Shown here piece after piece: positions 56,205-64,000 of a stretch of DNA of 64,000 bases. Origin of the DNA: Prescottella defluvii (GTDB taxonomy: Bacteria; Actinomycetota; Actinomycetes; Mycobacteriales; Mycobacteriaceae); assembly GCA_029690005.1 (NCBI GenBank), contig CP121458.1:5103872-5167871 (forward strand), in the 5' to 3' direction. A program made the translations under genes and the position numbers. How positions within the stretch are numbered: position 1 is the first letter of the stretch; each line of letters opens with the position of its first letter. Under the pieces are notes generated by a model. The model was not told the DNA's origin, searched no databases, and worked only from the letters and a program-made list of their open reading frames with translations.

Positions 56205-57745
56205 TCAGGCGAGTTCGCGCTTGAGGATCTTCCCCGTCGCGGTCATCGGCAACTGCTCGACGATCCGGACCTCGCGCGGGTACTTGTAGCTCGCCATCCG
56301 TTCCTTCGACCAGGAGACCAACTCGTCGCCGGAGATCGCGGTGCCGGGCTCGGGAATGACGTACGCCCGCACCTCCTCACCGTGGCTCTCGTGCGGAACG
56401 CCGATGACCGCGGCCAGCGAGACCGCCTCGTGCGTCATGAGGACCTCTTCGATCTCACGGGGGTAGACGTTGAACCCGCCCCGCACGATCATGTCCTTCG
56501 CCCGGTCGACGATGTAGTAGAAGCCGTCGGCGTCCCGGCGCGCGAGATCGCCGGTGCGGAACCAGCCGTTGCTCATCACCTCTGCCGTCGCCTCCGGACG
56601 GCCGTAGCAGCCCTTCATCACGTTGTGGCCGCGGATCGCGATCTCGCCCACCGCGTCGGTCCCCTCCACGGTGTTCCAGTCCTTGTCGACGAGACGGACC
56701 TCGACGCCCCACAGCGGGACGCCGATCGAGCCGGCGCGCGGATCCTGCTCGGGATCGCTGAACAGGGCGACCGGCGACGTCTCCGACAATCCGTAGCCCT
56801 CGAGAATCTGCACACCGAACCGGCGCGCGAAGCGCTCGAGGATCTCCACGGGCAGCGCAGCGCCGCCCGAGATGGCCTTGCGCAGGTTGGCGGCGATCCG
56901 GTCGACGTCGACCGAGTCGTCGACCGCCCCGAGCAGACCCCAGTACATCGTCGGCACGCCCGCGAACATCGTGATCGATTCGCGCTCCATGATTTCCAGC
57001 GCGGCACCGGCCTCGAAGCGCGGCAGCAGCACCAGCGTCGCGCCCATCGAGAACCCGGCGTTCATGTTGATCGTCTGCCCGAACGAATGGAACAGCGGCA
57101 GCGTCAGCAGATGGGTGTCCGGCCGGCTCGGCGTGCTGTCGAACAGACGGTTGGCCGCCAGCGCATTCATCACCATGTTCGACTGGCTCAGCTCTGCGCC
57201 CTTCGGCTGACCGGTGGTTCCGCTCGTGTAGAGGATGACGGCGGTGTCCGTCGCCTCTCGCACAACCGTCTCGAAGGTCGCCGGCTGCTCGGGCAGCACC
57301 GCCGAGAGCGCCGCGATCCCTTCGTCGTCTGCGCCGTCCCCACCGATCACGAACATGGACCGGCACGACGACACCTCGCGGAAGCCGTCCCGCCCGTACT
57401 CCCCGATCGGCAGATCCGGGCCGCCTTCGAAGCAGAAGTACGCCTTGGCCCCGCAGTCCTGCAGGTGATACGCGATCTCCCGCCCCTTCAACAGGATGTT
57501 CAGCGGAACGACCACGGCACCGGCCTTGAGGATCCCGTAGTACACGATCGGGAACCACGGCAGGTTGGGGCAGGAGACTGCGACCCGGTCACCGGGCTCG
57601 ATCCCGGACGCGACGAGGAGATTGGCGATCTGGTTCGCGAGACCGTCGGTCTCCGCGTAGGTGAACCGGTCGTCCCCAGCACCAGCGCGTCGCGGCTCGG
57701 GTACTTGCGGGCCGAGTCTTCCAGGAACATGGACAGATTGAGCAT
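56205..57745 (-). CDS. Long-chain acyl-CoA ligase (AMP-forming)
   Basis: 513 aa after restoring one base near 57677. ANL motifs: VILYTSGTTGQPKGAELSQ, LEGYGLSETSPVALFSDP, WFRTGDLARRDADGFYYIVD, RAKDMIVRGGFNVYPREIE and the Lys in ATGKILKREL. Last gene of the catabolic operon 61543-56205. Its likely role is activation of an acid released by the cluster; the substrate is unknown. Confidence 0.88.
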
Positions 57746-57777
57746 CGGGGCGTTCTCTCGGGCAGCGATCGTGAAGG

Positions 57778-58371
57778 TCAGTGGCTCGGCGCGGCCGCGG
57801 CGCCGATCGTGGTGAACAGTTCGTCGAGAAGCTCGGTGGCGCGGGGCCATTCGCCGTAGCCGGCGGCCGGGTTCAGATGTCCCACCTCGCCGAGATCGAC
57901 GAGACGGCCGCCCCACGCGTGCGCAAGGTCGGCGACGACGGCGAAGTCGGCCAGCGGGTCGTTGGTGCTGGCGGCGACGATGCTCGGGAACGGCAGCGGG
58001 TTGCGCGGCACCGGGTTCCAGCCATGCGCCTCGAGGTCTGCCAGTGCCGGGTAACCGGCCGGCAGCGGGGTGGAGAGGTCCGACGGGGTGGCCAGGATCG
58101 CGCCCGCGACCGGGCGGTCATGCCGCGCGGCCCAGTGCACGGTGATCATCACACCGGCGCTGTGCGCGACGAGCACGACCGGGCCGTCGATGTCGACGAG
58201 GACGGCGTCGAGCGCGGCCACGCGGGCGTCGAGGCTGAGCTTGTCGTGCTCGAGCGGCGGAACGGTGCGGACCTTGTCCAGGCCGGCGGCCAACAGGGTC
58301 TGCCAGTGGTCCTCGACGTGGTCACGCAGTCCGGGAACGATGACGACGGTAGGGGAAACGGAGCTGCTCAA
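57778..58371 (-). CDS. RBBP9/YdeN-type serine hydrolase
   Basis: 197 aa, intact. PGLRDHVEDHWQTLL at the start, nucleophile Ser in VLVAHSAGVMITVHWAA, acid Asp in ASTNDPLADFA and His in LGEVGHLNPAAGYGEWP: a complete triad of the RBBP9/YdeN family. Cytosolic; substrate unknown. Between the BKACE and acyl-CoA ligase genes in the operon, with gaps of 93 and 32 nt. Confidence 0.82.
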   Translation of the reverse strand: MSSSVSPTVVIVPGLRDHVEDHWQTLLAAGLDKVRTVPPLEHDKLSLDARVAALDAVLVDIDGPVVLVAHSAGVMITVHWAARHDRPVAGAILATPSDLSTPLPAGYPALADLEAHGWNPVPRNPLPFPSIVAASTNDPLADFAVVADLAHAWGGRLVDLGEVGHLNPAAGYGEWPRATELLDELFTTIGAAAAPSH

Positions 58372-58464
58372 GGCATTTCCTCCAAGAGATCTCGAGACGG
58401 GCGGACAGAGCGGGACACCTGTAGGTGTCCCCGCTCGATGCTGTCGCAGACGGGTGACAGCGGG

Positions 58465-59519
58465 TCAGGCGTGCTGGGTGAAGCCGACCTGGCCGGGCGA
58501 CGGTTCGGGGCGTAGCCGAGCTTTTCGAGGGTCTCGTCGGCGTCCTTGTACGTGGTGCCGATCTTGTAGATGTCGCGGGCCTCCTTCGCCGTGGCGACCT
58601 CACGGCCCAGCTCCTTCGCGACACGCACCAGCTGGCGGACCTGCTCGGCCGAGGTGATCTTCACCTCGCCGCTCGGCGCCCACAGGTTGTCCTCGTTACC
58701 GCAGCGCGGGTGCAGACCCATCGCGATCGCCATCGTGTTCACCGGCAACACGCTGCGCATCAGCGTCTCGAGCGTCAGGCACGCGCCGTCCGGAACCCGC
58801 TGGATGAACTGCATCATGTTGTACGGGTTCGGGCCGTCGAAGCCACCACCGATCGCCACCCACGTCAGATTCAACGGACCGGTGTACACGCCACGACGGA
58901 TCAGCCGCTCCACCGTCTCGAGCTGCGGAATGCTCGAGAGCTGGAAGTGCGGCTGGATGCCGGCGGCCTGCAGACGACGCAGGTGCTCCTCGACCCACTC
59001 CGGGCCGGCCGGAACGGTCATCTCGCGGTAGGTGTGCGCGAGATCCGCGTTCTCCAGCGAGGTGCCCTTGATGTCGCCCGGCGTCATCAGCTCCATGATG
59101 TTCATCTGGCTGGTGTTGATCGCGATCGTGACCTGGTCCGGCTTCGGATCCAGCTCGGCCAGCATGTGCCGGACGTTGTCCGGCAGCCACTTCGCGTCCG
59201 CGCCATCGCCCTCGGGTGCGAACGAGATCGAACCGCCGACCTGCAGGATCATCTCGGGCACCGCCTCACGCAGGCGGCCGAGGAGCTCGTTGAACTTCGA
59301 CAGCCGCTTCGAGCCCTTGCCGTCCTCCTCGCGGACGTGGATGTGCAGCACGGTCGCGCCGGCCTCGAAGCAGTCCACGGCCTGCTGGACGTGCTCGTCC
59401 ATCGTCAGCGGCAGATCCTCCGGGAAGTCCTCCACCGCCCACTCCGGGCCGTACGGCGCGACGGTGATGACCAGCTTGTCCTGGTTCTCGGGGAAGAGTG
59501 CATCGTCGAGGAAATGCAT
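58465..59519 (-). CDS. BKACE: 3-keto-acid cleavage enzyme (DUF849)
   Basis: 351 aa after restoring one base near 58494, giving the C-terminus QVGFTQHA. TIM barrel with zinc-binding VLHIHVREED and HFQLSSIPQLE, plus LVITVAPYGPEWA and GLHPRCGNEDNLWAP. BKACE enzymes condense a beta-keto acid with an acyl-CoA and cleave it to acetoacetate and a new CoA ester, as for 3-keto-5-aminohexanoate or dehydrocarnitine. ATG at 59519 follows GGAG. Paired with a TauD dioxygenase. Confidence 0.88.
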
Positions 59520-59572
59520 TGTGTAGCTCCGTTTCTGGATAGAGGTGAGAAGTGTTGGGTACGGATCGGAAC

Positions 59573-60469
59573 TCAGAAGGGGCGGTCGCCGATGATCCCG
59601 GCGCGCTCCATCTTTCGAACGGCGGGCCAGTAGTCCTGGACCGCGTAGTGCTGGGTCGACCGGTTGTCCCAGATCGCGACGCTGTTCTTCGTCCATCGCC
59701 ACCGCACCTGGTATTCCGGGATGGTCGCCTGGGTCTGCAGGTACCGCAGCAGCTCACCGGCGCCCGGGGCGTAGTCGATGCCGCACCGGACGTTCTCCTC
59801 GGTGTGGTAGTTCGTGAGGTGCGTCGTGAAGCTGTTGACGAAGAGGATCTTCTCGCCGGTCTCGGGGTGCGCGCGGACCACCGGGTGCTCCGCGTCCGGG
59901 AAGCGCTCCTTCAGTTCGAGACGCTTCTCGATCGGCAGTCGCCCACCGAAGGATGCCTCGATGCTGTGCCGGGCGCGCAGACCCTGGATCTGCTCCTTGA
60001 CCCGCTCGGGCAGCCGCTCATACGCCAGCGCCATGTTCACCCAGATGGTGTCGCCGCCGACGGCGGGGCCCTCGACGCACCGGAGCACGCACCCCATCGG
60101 CGGGTTCACGCGCCACGTCGCGTCCGTGTGGTAGGCGTTCTCGAACGCCTCACGCGGGCTGTCGAGGTCTTTGTAGATCCGGACGAGACCGGGATGCTCG
60201 GGATCGCTGCCGACCACCGGATGATCCTCGAGCGAGCCGAAACGCTCGGCCAACGCAACGTGCTCGGCCCGGCTCATGTTCTGGTCACGGAAGAAGAGCA
60301 CCTTGTGCTGCAGCAGCAGCGACTTCAGCTCGGCGAAGAGGTCGTCGTCGCGAGACACGTCGGCGAGGTCGACACCGTGGAGTTCGGCACCGATGCTGCA
60401 GGTCAGCGGACGGGCATCCATGGGCGAGACGGTCGTCCGACGGCCGGGTGCAAGTTCGACAGTAGTCAT
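59573..60469 (-). CDS. TauD/TfdA-family 2-oxoglutarate/Fe(II) dioxygenase
   Basis: 298 aa, intact. Iron ligands: H-x-D in AYHTDATWRVNPP and distal His in NRSTQHYAVQDYWPAVR; 2-oxoglutarate Arg in RKMERAGI. Also LFFRDQNMSRAEHVALAERF and GGDTIWVNMALAYERLP. Hydroxylates its substrate at an unactivated carbon with O2. Near relatives act on taurine, phenoxy acids or gamma-butyrobetaine; the substrate is not clear. Second gene of the operon. Confidence 0.9.
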   Translation of the reverse strand: MTTVELAPGRRTTVSPMDARPLTCSIGAELHGVDLADVSRDDDLFAELKSLLLQHKVLFFRDQNMSRAEHVALAERFGSLEDHPVVGSDPEHPGLVRIYKDLDSPREAFENAYHTDATWRVNPPMGCVLRCVEGPAVGGDTIWVNMALAYERLPERVKEQIQGLRARHSIEASFGGRLPIEKRLELKERFPDAEHPVVRAHPETGEKILFVNSFTTHLTNYHTEENVRCGIDYAPGAGELLRYLQTQATIPEYQVRWRWTKNSVAIWDNRSTQHYAVQDYWPAVRKMERAGIIGDRPF

Positions 60470-60565
60470 GACACTCTCCTGTACAAGCTGGAAGTGGTGG
60501 GTCGTGGCGCCGTCACGTGGTACGCCGGCATGCCGAACGACGTTGCGTAGATGGGCGTTTCAGGA

Positions 60566-61543
60566 TCAGAACGAGAACACCGACGAGCCGATGCTGATGC
60601 CCGACTCCAGGTCGCGGTGCGCCTGGACGGCCTCCTCGAGCGCGTAGTGCTGGTTGATCTCGATCTTGATGCGGCCGGCGGCGACGTGCCCGAACAGCTC
60701 GCCGGCGAGCTCGGCGCGTTCGGCCGGGTCGGCGATGTAGTCGGCCAGCGCCGGGCGCGTCACGAACAGCGATCCCTTGACCGCGAGCTCCATCGCGTTG
60801 ATCGGCGGGATCGGGCCCGACGCCGTGCCGAAGGCCACGAGCAGGCCCCGGCGCGCCAAGGAGTCGATCGACGACTGGAAGGTCGACTCACCGATGCTGT
60901 CGTACACGACCGGCACACCCGCGCCGTCGGTGAGCTCACGGACGCGCTCCGCCACGTTCTCACGCTTGTAGACGATCACCTCGCCACATCCGTGAGCGCG
61001 GGCGACCTCGGCCTTCTCGTCGCTCGACACCGTGCCGATGACGTTGATTCCCAGCAGCTTTGCCCACTGGCAGAAGATCAGGCCGACACCGCCGGCGGCG
61101 GCGTGCAGCAGCACGGTGTCGCCCGCCTTCAGCCCCGGTGCGATCCGGCGCAGCAGGTAGGACGTGGTGAGGCCGCGCATGGTCATCGCGGCCGCGGTCT
61201 CGAACTCGATCCCGTCCGGCAGCGCGATGAGGCTGTCGGCGGGCACGACGCGCTCGGTGCTGTACGCGCCGAGGGGGCTGCCGGTGTACGTGACCCGGTC
61301 ACCCTCCGCGAAGCCCTCCACCCCGGCGCCGACCGCCTCGACTATGCCGGCAGCCTCGACTCCCATTCCCGCAGGCAGCGGGGCCGGGTACATGCCGGTA
61401 CGGAAGTAGGTGTCGGCGAAGTTCAGCCCGACCGCCTCGTGGCGGATCCGCACCTCGCCCGGGCCGGGCTCACCGACCTCCACGGACTCCCACTTCAGGA
61501 CCTCCGGGCCACCGGTCTCGTAGAAGCGAATCGCCTTTGCCAT
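60566..61543 (-). CDS. NADPH:quinone oxidoreductase (QorA type)
   Basis: 325 aa, intact. Zinc-free MDR family: NFADTYFRTGMYPAPLPAG, GVEAAGIVEAVGAGVEG, LLHAAAGGVGLIFCQWAKLLG and VVYDSIGESTFQSSIDSL. ATG at 61543 follows AGGAG. First gene of the catabolic operon, divergent from the AraC regulator. Could reduce quinones or an enone intermediate. Confidence 0.87.
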   Translation of the reverse strand: MAKAIRFYETGGPEVLKWESVEVGEPGPGEVRIRHEAVGLNFADTYFRTGMYPAPLPAGMGVEAAGIVEAVGAGVEGFAEGDRVTYTGSPLGAYSTERVVPADSLIALPDGIEFETAAAMTMRGLTTSYLLRRIAPGLKAGDTVLLHAAAGGVGLIFCQWAKLLGINVIGTVSSDEKAEVARAHGCGEVIVYKRENVAERVRELTDGAGVPVVYDSIGESTFQSSIDSLARRGLLVAFGTASGPIPPINAMELAVKGSLFVTRPALADYIADPAERAELAGELFGHVAAGRIKIEINQHYALEEAVQAHRDLESGISIGSSVFSF

Positions 61544-61899
61544 AGCTCTCTCCTTGATCATGAACCGGCCCCGGGCAGGTCAGTCCATACGCGCAGTTGC
61601 CGGAACATTCCGGGCAGCAACCTCTTTCGAATCCGAGCCTCGTCGGAGCCAGCGCAAGAGCACTCGCATGGACGAAGAACGGCACGTGAATCTCCAGAAC
61701 GGTTCCTGTGTGACTCAGCTGACACGACAGTATCGACCTGTGGCGGATGACACATACCTTGACGGGACATATTTCTTTCCATTTCGGGACAGGGGTGTGA
61801 TCCACGAGATATGCCCGACCCCACACCCCAGTTCCGATGTGCCCGGGCACACACTTACCCTTGCGGGACAGCACGACCAGCCCGAGGAGGGTGATACGA
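61544..61899. promoter_or_regulatory. 356-nt divergent promoter region with CGGGACA repeats
   Basis: No credible gene is seen here. CGGGACA occurs three times in the same orientation, at 61763-61769, 61785-61791 and 61864-61870; the first two are 22 bp apart (two helical turns), the arrangement favoured by AraC-family activators. The region is less GC-rich than its surroundings (for example CATATTTCTTTCCATTT). Likely holds the promoters of the qor operon and the araC-MFS genes. Confidence 0.5.
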
Positions 61900-62979
61900 G
61901 TGGCCAAGCCCCTCGCGCGATACGCCTCGCTGACCGGATACATCGAGGTCAGCCGCACGTTGGCCATCGATCCGGTGCAGTTGCTCAGGACCGTCGGGCT
62001 CGATCCTTCGAGCCTGGATCTCCAGGATCGATGGGTCCCCGCCGCCTCGGTTGCGCGCCTGCTCGAACTGTCGTCGGCCGTGTCCGGTCGCCCCGACTTC
62101 GCACTCAAGCTCGCCGAACACCGGCGACTGTCCACACTCGGCCCCCTCAGCGTGAGCATCCGCGAAGAACCCAATGCCCGCAGCGCTTTCCAGATGCTGA
62201 TCCGGTACCAGCACATGTACAACGAGGCCCTGCACATCCGCACGACCGAGCGGGACGGATTGTCCGCGATCCAGGTCAGCTTCGAACCCGGCGAACCGAT
62301 GCCCGTTCGGCAGTCGACCGAGCTCGCCGTGACGGTGGTCTACCAGCTTCTCCGAAACCTGCTCGGCGATCGGTGGCACCCCGTATCCGTCTGCTTCGAG
62401 CACGGCCGGCCGGTGGACGACTCGACGCATCGCCGGATGTTCGGCGCTCCCCTCACCTTCGACAACGACTTCAGCGGGATCGTCACCTACACAGGAGATC
62501 TGAACGAACCGAACCGTCTGTCTGATCCAGGGTTGCGCTCGTACGCGAAGCAGTTTCTCGACACGATCTCGGCACCCGAGGAGCCCACACTCGAGGGCCG
62601 CGTCCGCGAACTCGTCGAACTCCTGCTGCCGACCGGTCGGTGTTCGATCGACCAGGTGGCCCGCAGCCTCGGCGTCGACCGCCGCACGGTCCATCGCCAC
62701 CTGGCGAAATCCGGCCAGACGTTCACCTCGGTCCTCGACACCACCCGGGCAGAACTCGCCAATCGGATGGTGAGCGGGACCCGCTACTCGTTCACCGAGA
62801 TCTCCGAGATGCTCGCGTTCTCGACACCGAGCAGCTTCTCCCGCTGGTTCAACCAGCAGTTCGGCGTCAGCCCACGCGAGTGGCGCAAACAGGCAGCGGC
62901 GGGCGTTCTCACGGGAACCGTCGGCACATATGAGACATCGGTGTCCCAAGATGCACAGAATGACGTCCCGGAGGGGTAA
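61900..62979 (+). CDS. AraC-family regulator (OruR-like, Arabinose_bd N-terminus)
   Basis: 359 aa, intact. N-terminal sensing domain: PLARYASLTGYIEVSRTLAI, FALKLAEHRRLSTLGPLSVS, EALHIRTTERDGLSAIQVSF. The C-terminal double HTH has SIDQVARSLGVDRRTVHRHL and FTEISEMLAFSTPSSFSRWF then NQQFGVSPREWR. GTG at 61900 is preferred to GTG at 61891 because GAGGAGG lies about 10 nt upstream of the former. Probably activates the divergent catabolic operon and the downstream transporter in response to the substrate. Confidence 0.87.
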   Translation: MAKPLARYASLTGYIEVSRTLAIDPVQLLRTVGLDPSSLDLQDRWVPAASVARLLELSSAVSGRPDFALKLAEHRRLSTLGPLSVSIREEPNARSAFQMLIRYQHMYNEALHIRTTERDGLSAIQVSFEPGEPMPVRQSTELAVTVVYQLLRNLLGDRWHPVSVCFEHGRPVDDSTHRRMFGAPLTFDNDFSGIVTYTGDLNEPNRLSDPGLRSYAKQFLDTISAPEEPTLEGRVRELVELLLPTGRCSIDQVARSLGVDRRTVHRHLAKSGQTFTSVLDTTRAELANRMVSGTRYSFTEISEMLAFSTPSSFSRWFNQQFGVSPREWRKQAAAGVLTGTVGTYETSVSQDAQNDVPEG

Positions 62980-63182
62980 TTATCGTAAACGGAGTCCATA
63001 TAACGTGATGTGCGCCACGTTCTCTTGCGTGCAGTAGCACGCATCACCTCGTATCCGACCTCCGGTGAAATGAGCGCTGCTCACCGCCTTCGACGCCCGC
63101 AGCCAGACCTCCCCCTCGCGACATCGGTCGACCCCCTCGATCGCCGCGCTCTCCACCAGCCCATCCGCCTCCAGGAGCCACC

Positions 63183-64000
63183 ATGGGACTGTCCCCACGC
63201 CGACCGAACAGCTGGTCGAAGCCACCGAACCCACCACCACCGAGCAGGACGTCGTCTCGACTGCCCGTCGTCCTCGATCCGGATCTACCCGTGGCTCGTG
63301 GCCGGACTCGCCTTCGCACTGCTGCTGTCGGACTACATGTCCCGACAGGTCCTCAGTGCCGTCTTCCCGATGCTGAAGGCCGACTGGGCTCTGTCCGATT
63401 CCCAGCTCGCCTCGCTCACCAGCGTGGTCGCTCTGATGGTCGGCCTGCTGACCTTCCCGCTGTCGTTGCTCGCCGACCGGTGGGGCCGAGTCCGAAGCCT
63501 GGTCATCATGGCGGTGGTGTGGAGCATCGCGACTCTGGGCTGCGCAATCGCGTCCAACTACGAGCAGATGCTGGCCGCCCGGTTCTTCGTCGGAGTCGGC
63601 GAGGCCGCATACGGCAGCGTCGGCATCGCGGTGGTCCTGAGCGTGTTCGCCCCGCGTCTGCACTCGTCGCTGAGCGGCGTCTTCATGGCCGGCGGATCCT
63701 TCGGCTCGGTGGTCGGTGTCTCGCTCGGCGGCGTCATCGCTGTGAATCTCGGCTGGCGGTGGTCGTTCACTGCAATGGCCGTGCTCGGACTGATCCTCGT
63801 CGCAATCTTCCGGGTCGTCGTCACCGAGTCCCGGCTCGCCAAGTACGCCGTGCACGACGAACCCGTCGTCCCGTCCGACGGCCATGCCGCCTCCGCCCCC
63901 GCTATCCGTGTCCCCGTGTCGACCCTGTTCACCAACCCGGCCGTGTGGTGCGCCTACCTCGCCGGCGGCTTCCAGATGTTCACCGCGGCCGTCCTGCTGT
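63183..64000 (+). CDS. MFS transporter, 3'-truncated by the window
   Basis: Incomplete at the window end. N-terminal hydrophilic start (TEQLVEATEPTTTEQDVVST) and then membrane helices: WLVAGLAFALLLSDYMSRQV, VVALMVGLLTFPLSLLADRW, VIMAVVWSIATLGCAIASN, FFVGVGEAAYGSVGIAVVLS and WSFTAMAVLGLILVAIFRVV. The loop LADRWGRVRS is the MFS motif A. Two bases appear missing, near 63196 and 63270; the ATG at 63183 depends on both. Probably imports the substrate of the divergent catabolic operon, or exports it. Confidence 0.72.
   Translation, partial: MGLSPRRPNSWSKPPNPPPPSRTSSRLPVVLDPDLPVARGRTRLRTAAVGLHVPTGPQCRLPDAEGRLGSVRFPARLAHQRGRSDGRPADLPAVVARRPVGPSPKPGHHGGGVEHRDSGLRNRVQLRADAGRPVLRRSRRGRIRQRRHRGGPERVRPASALVAERRLHGRRILRLGGRCLARRRHRCESRLAVVVHCNGRARTDPRRNLPGRRHRVPARQVRRARRTRRPVRRPCRLRPRYPCPRVDPVHQPGRVVRLPRRRLPDVHRGRPA

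Noticed and set aside
1..64000. CRISPR arrays, insertion sequences, prophage genes or attachment sites
   Set aside because: No regularly spaced repeats, transposase, integrase or duplicated tRNA end was seen, including next to tRNA-Arg at 28989-29062.

Overview
The window is high-GC actinobacterial DNA that looks like Rhodococcus or a close mycolate-containing relative. Indicators are a DevR/DevS dormancy pair, F420-type luciferase-like oxidoreductase, a DyP/encapsulin pair, mycobacterial-order LigD (polymerase, phosphoesterase, ligase), a DUF3556 membrane protein, many acyl-CoA enzymes, GTG/TTG starts and T-poor hairpin terminators. About 50 protein genes and one tRNA-Arg(CCT) are supported. 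No insertion sequence, prophage, CRISPR array or rRNA is visible.

About 28 genes are open only if one to four single-base corrections are made in short G/C runs (about 34 missing and 7 extra bases). Restoring them gives full-length family members whose lengths are exact multiples of three. I therefore treat them as intact genes read through sequencing or assembly indels, and give their full spans.

Layout. 1-12 kb: heme sensor kinase DevS, a MOSC/flavin/ferredoxin fusion, a DUF1254 protein, response regulator DevR on the opposite strand, a GlxA-type regulator with a dienelactone hydrolase, two alpha/beta-barrel proteins, HtpG and an MreB-like actin homologue. 12-16 kb: a single reading frame joining a RodA/FtsW glycosyltransferase to a class B penicillin-binding protein, translationally coupled to a membrane protein. 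16-26 kb: a stress region with a FUSC protein, two universal stress proteins with DevR-like boxes, NsrR-Hmp with its operator, DyP peroxidase plus encapsulin, a small gene behind a possible iron box and an M23 peptidase. 26-37 kb: an FdhF/YdeP oxidoreductase, tRNA-Arg, a secreted hydrolase, an HxlR-controlled MDR/hydratase group, and a three-gene MoxR/vWA cluster.

37-51 kb: LigD; a five-gene beta-oxidation operon (acyl-CoA dehydrogenase, thiolase, two SDRs, MaoC) facing a TetR regulator across a palindrome; and a four-gene operon (acyl-CoA synthetase, DUF3556, CrtI-like oxidoreductase, PucR regulator) behind a perfect inverted repeat. 51-56 kb: secreted GH5 endoglycoceramidase-like enzyme, PPK2 and a CtpF/PacL-type P-type ATPase. 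56-64 kb: a catabolic operon (quinone oxidoreductase, TauD dioxygenase, BKACE, hydrolase, acyl-CoA ligase) divergent from an AraC regulator and an MFS transporter cut by the window end.

The best candidates for undescribed biology are the RodA-PBP fusion beside a divergent actin homologue, the acyl-CoA synthetase/DUF3556/CrtI/PucR operon, and the BKACE/TauD catabolic cluster.
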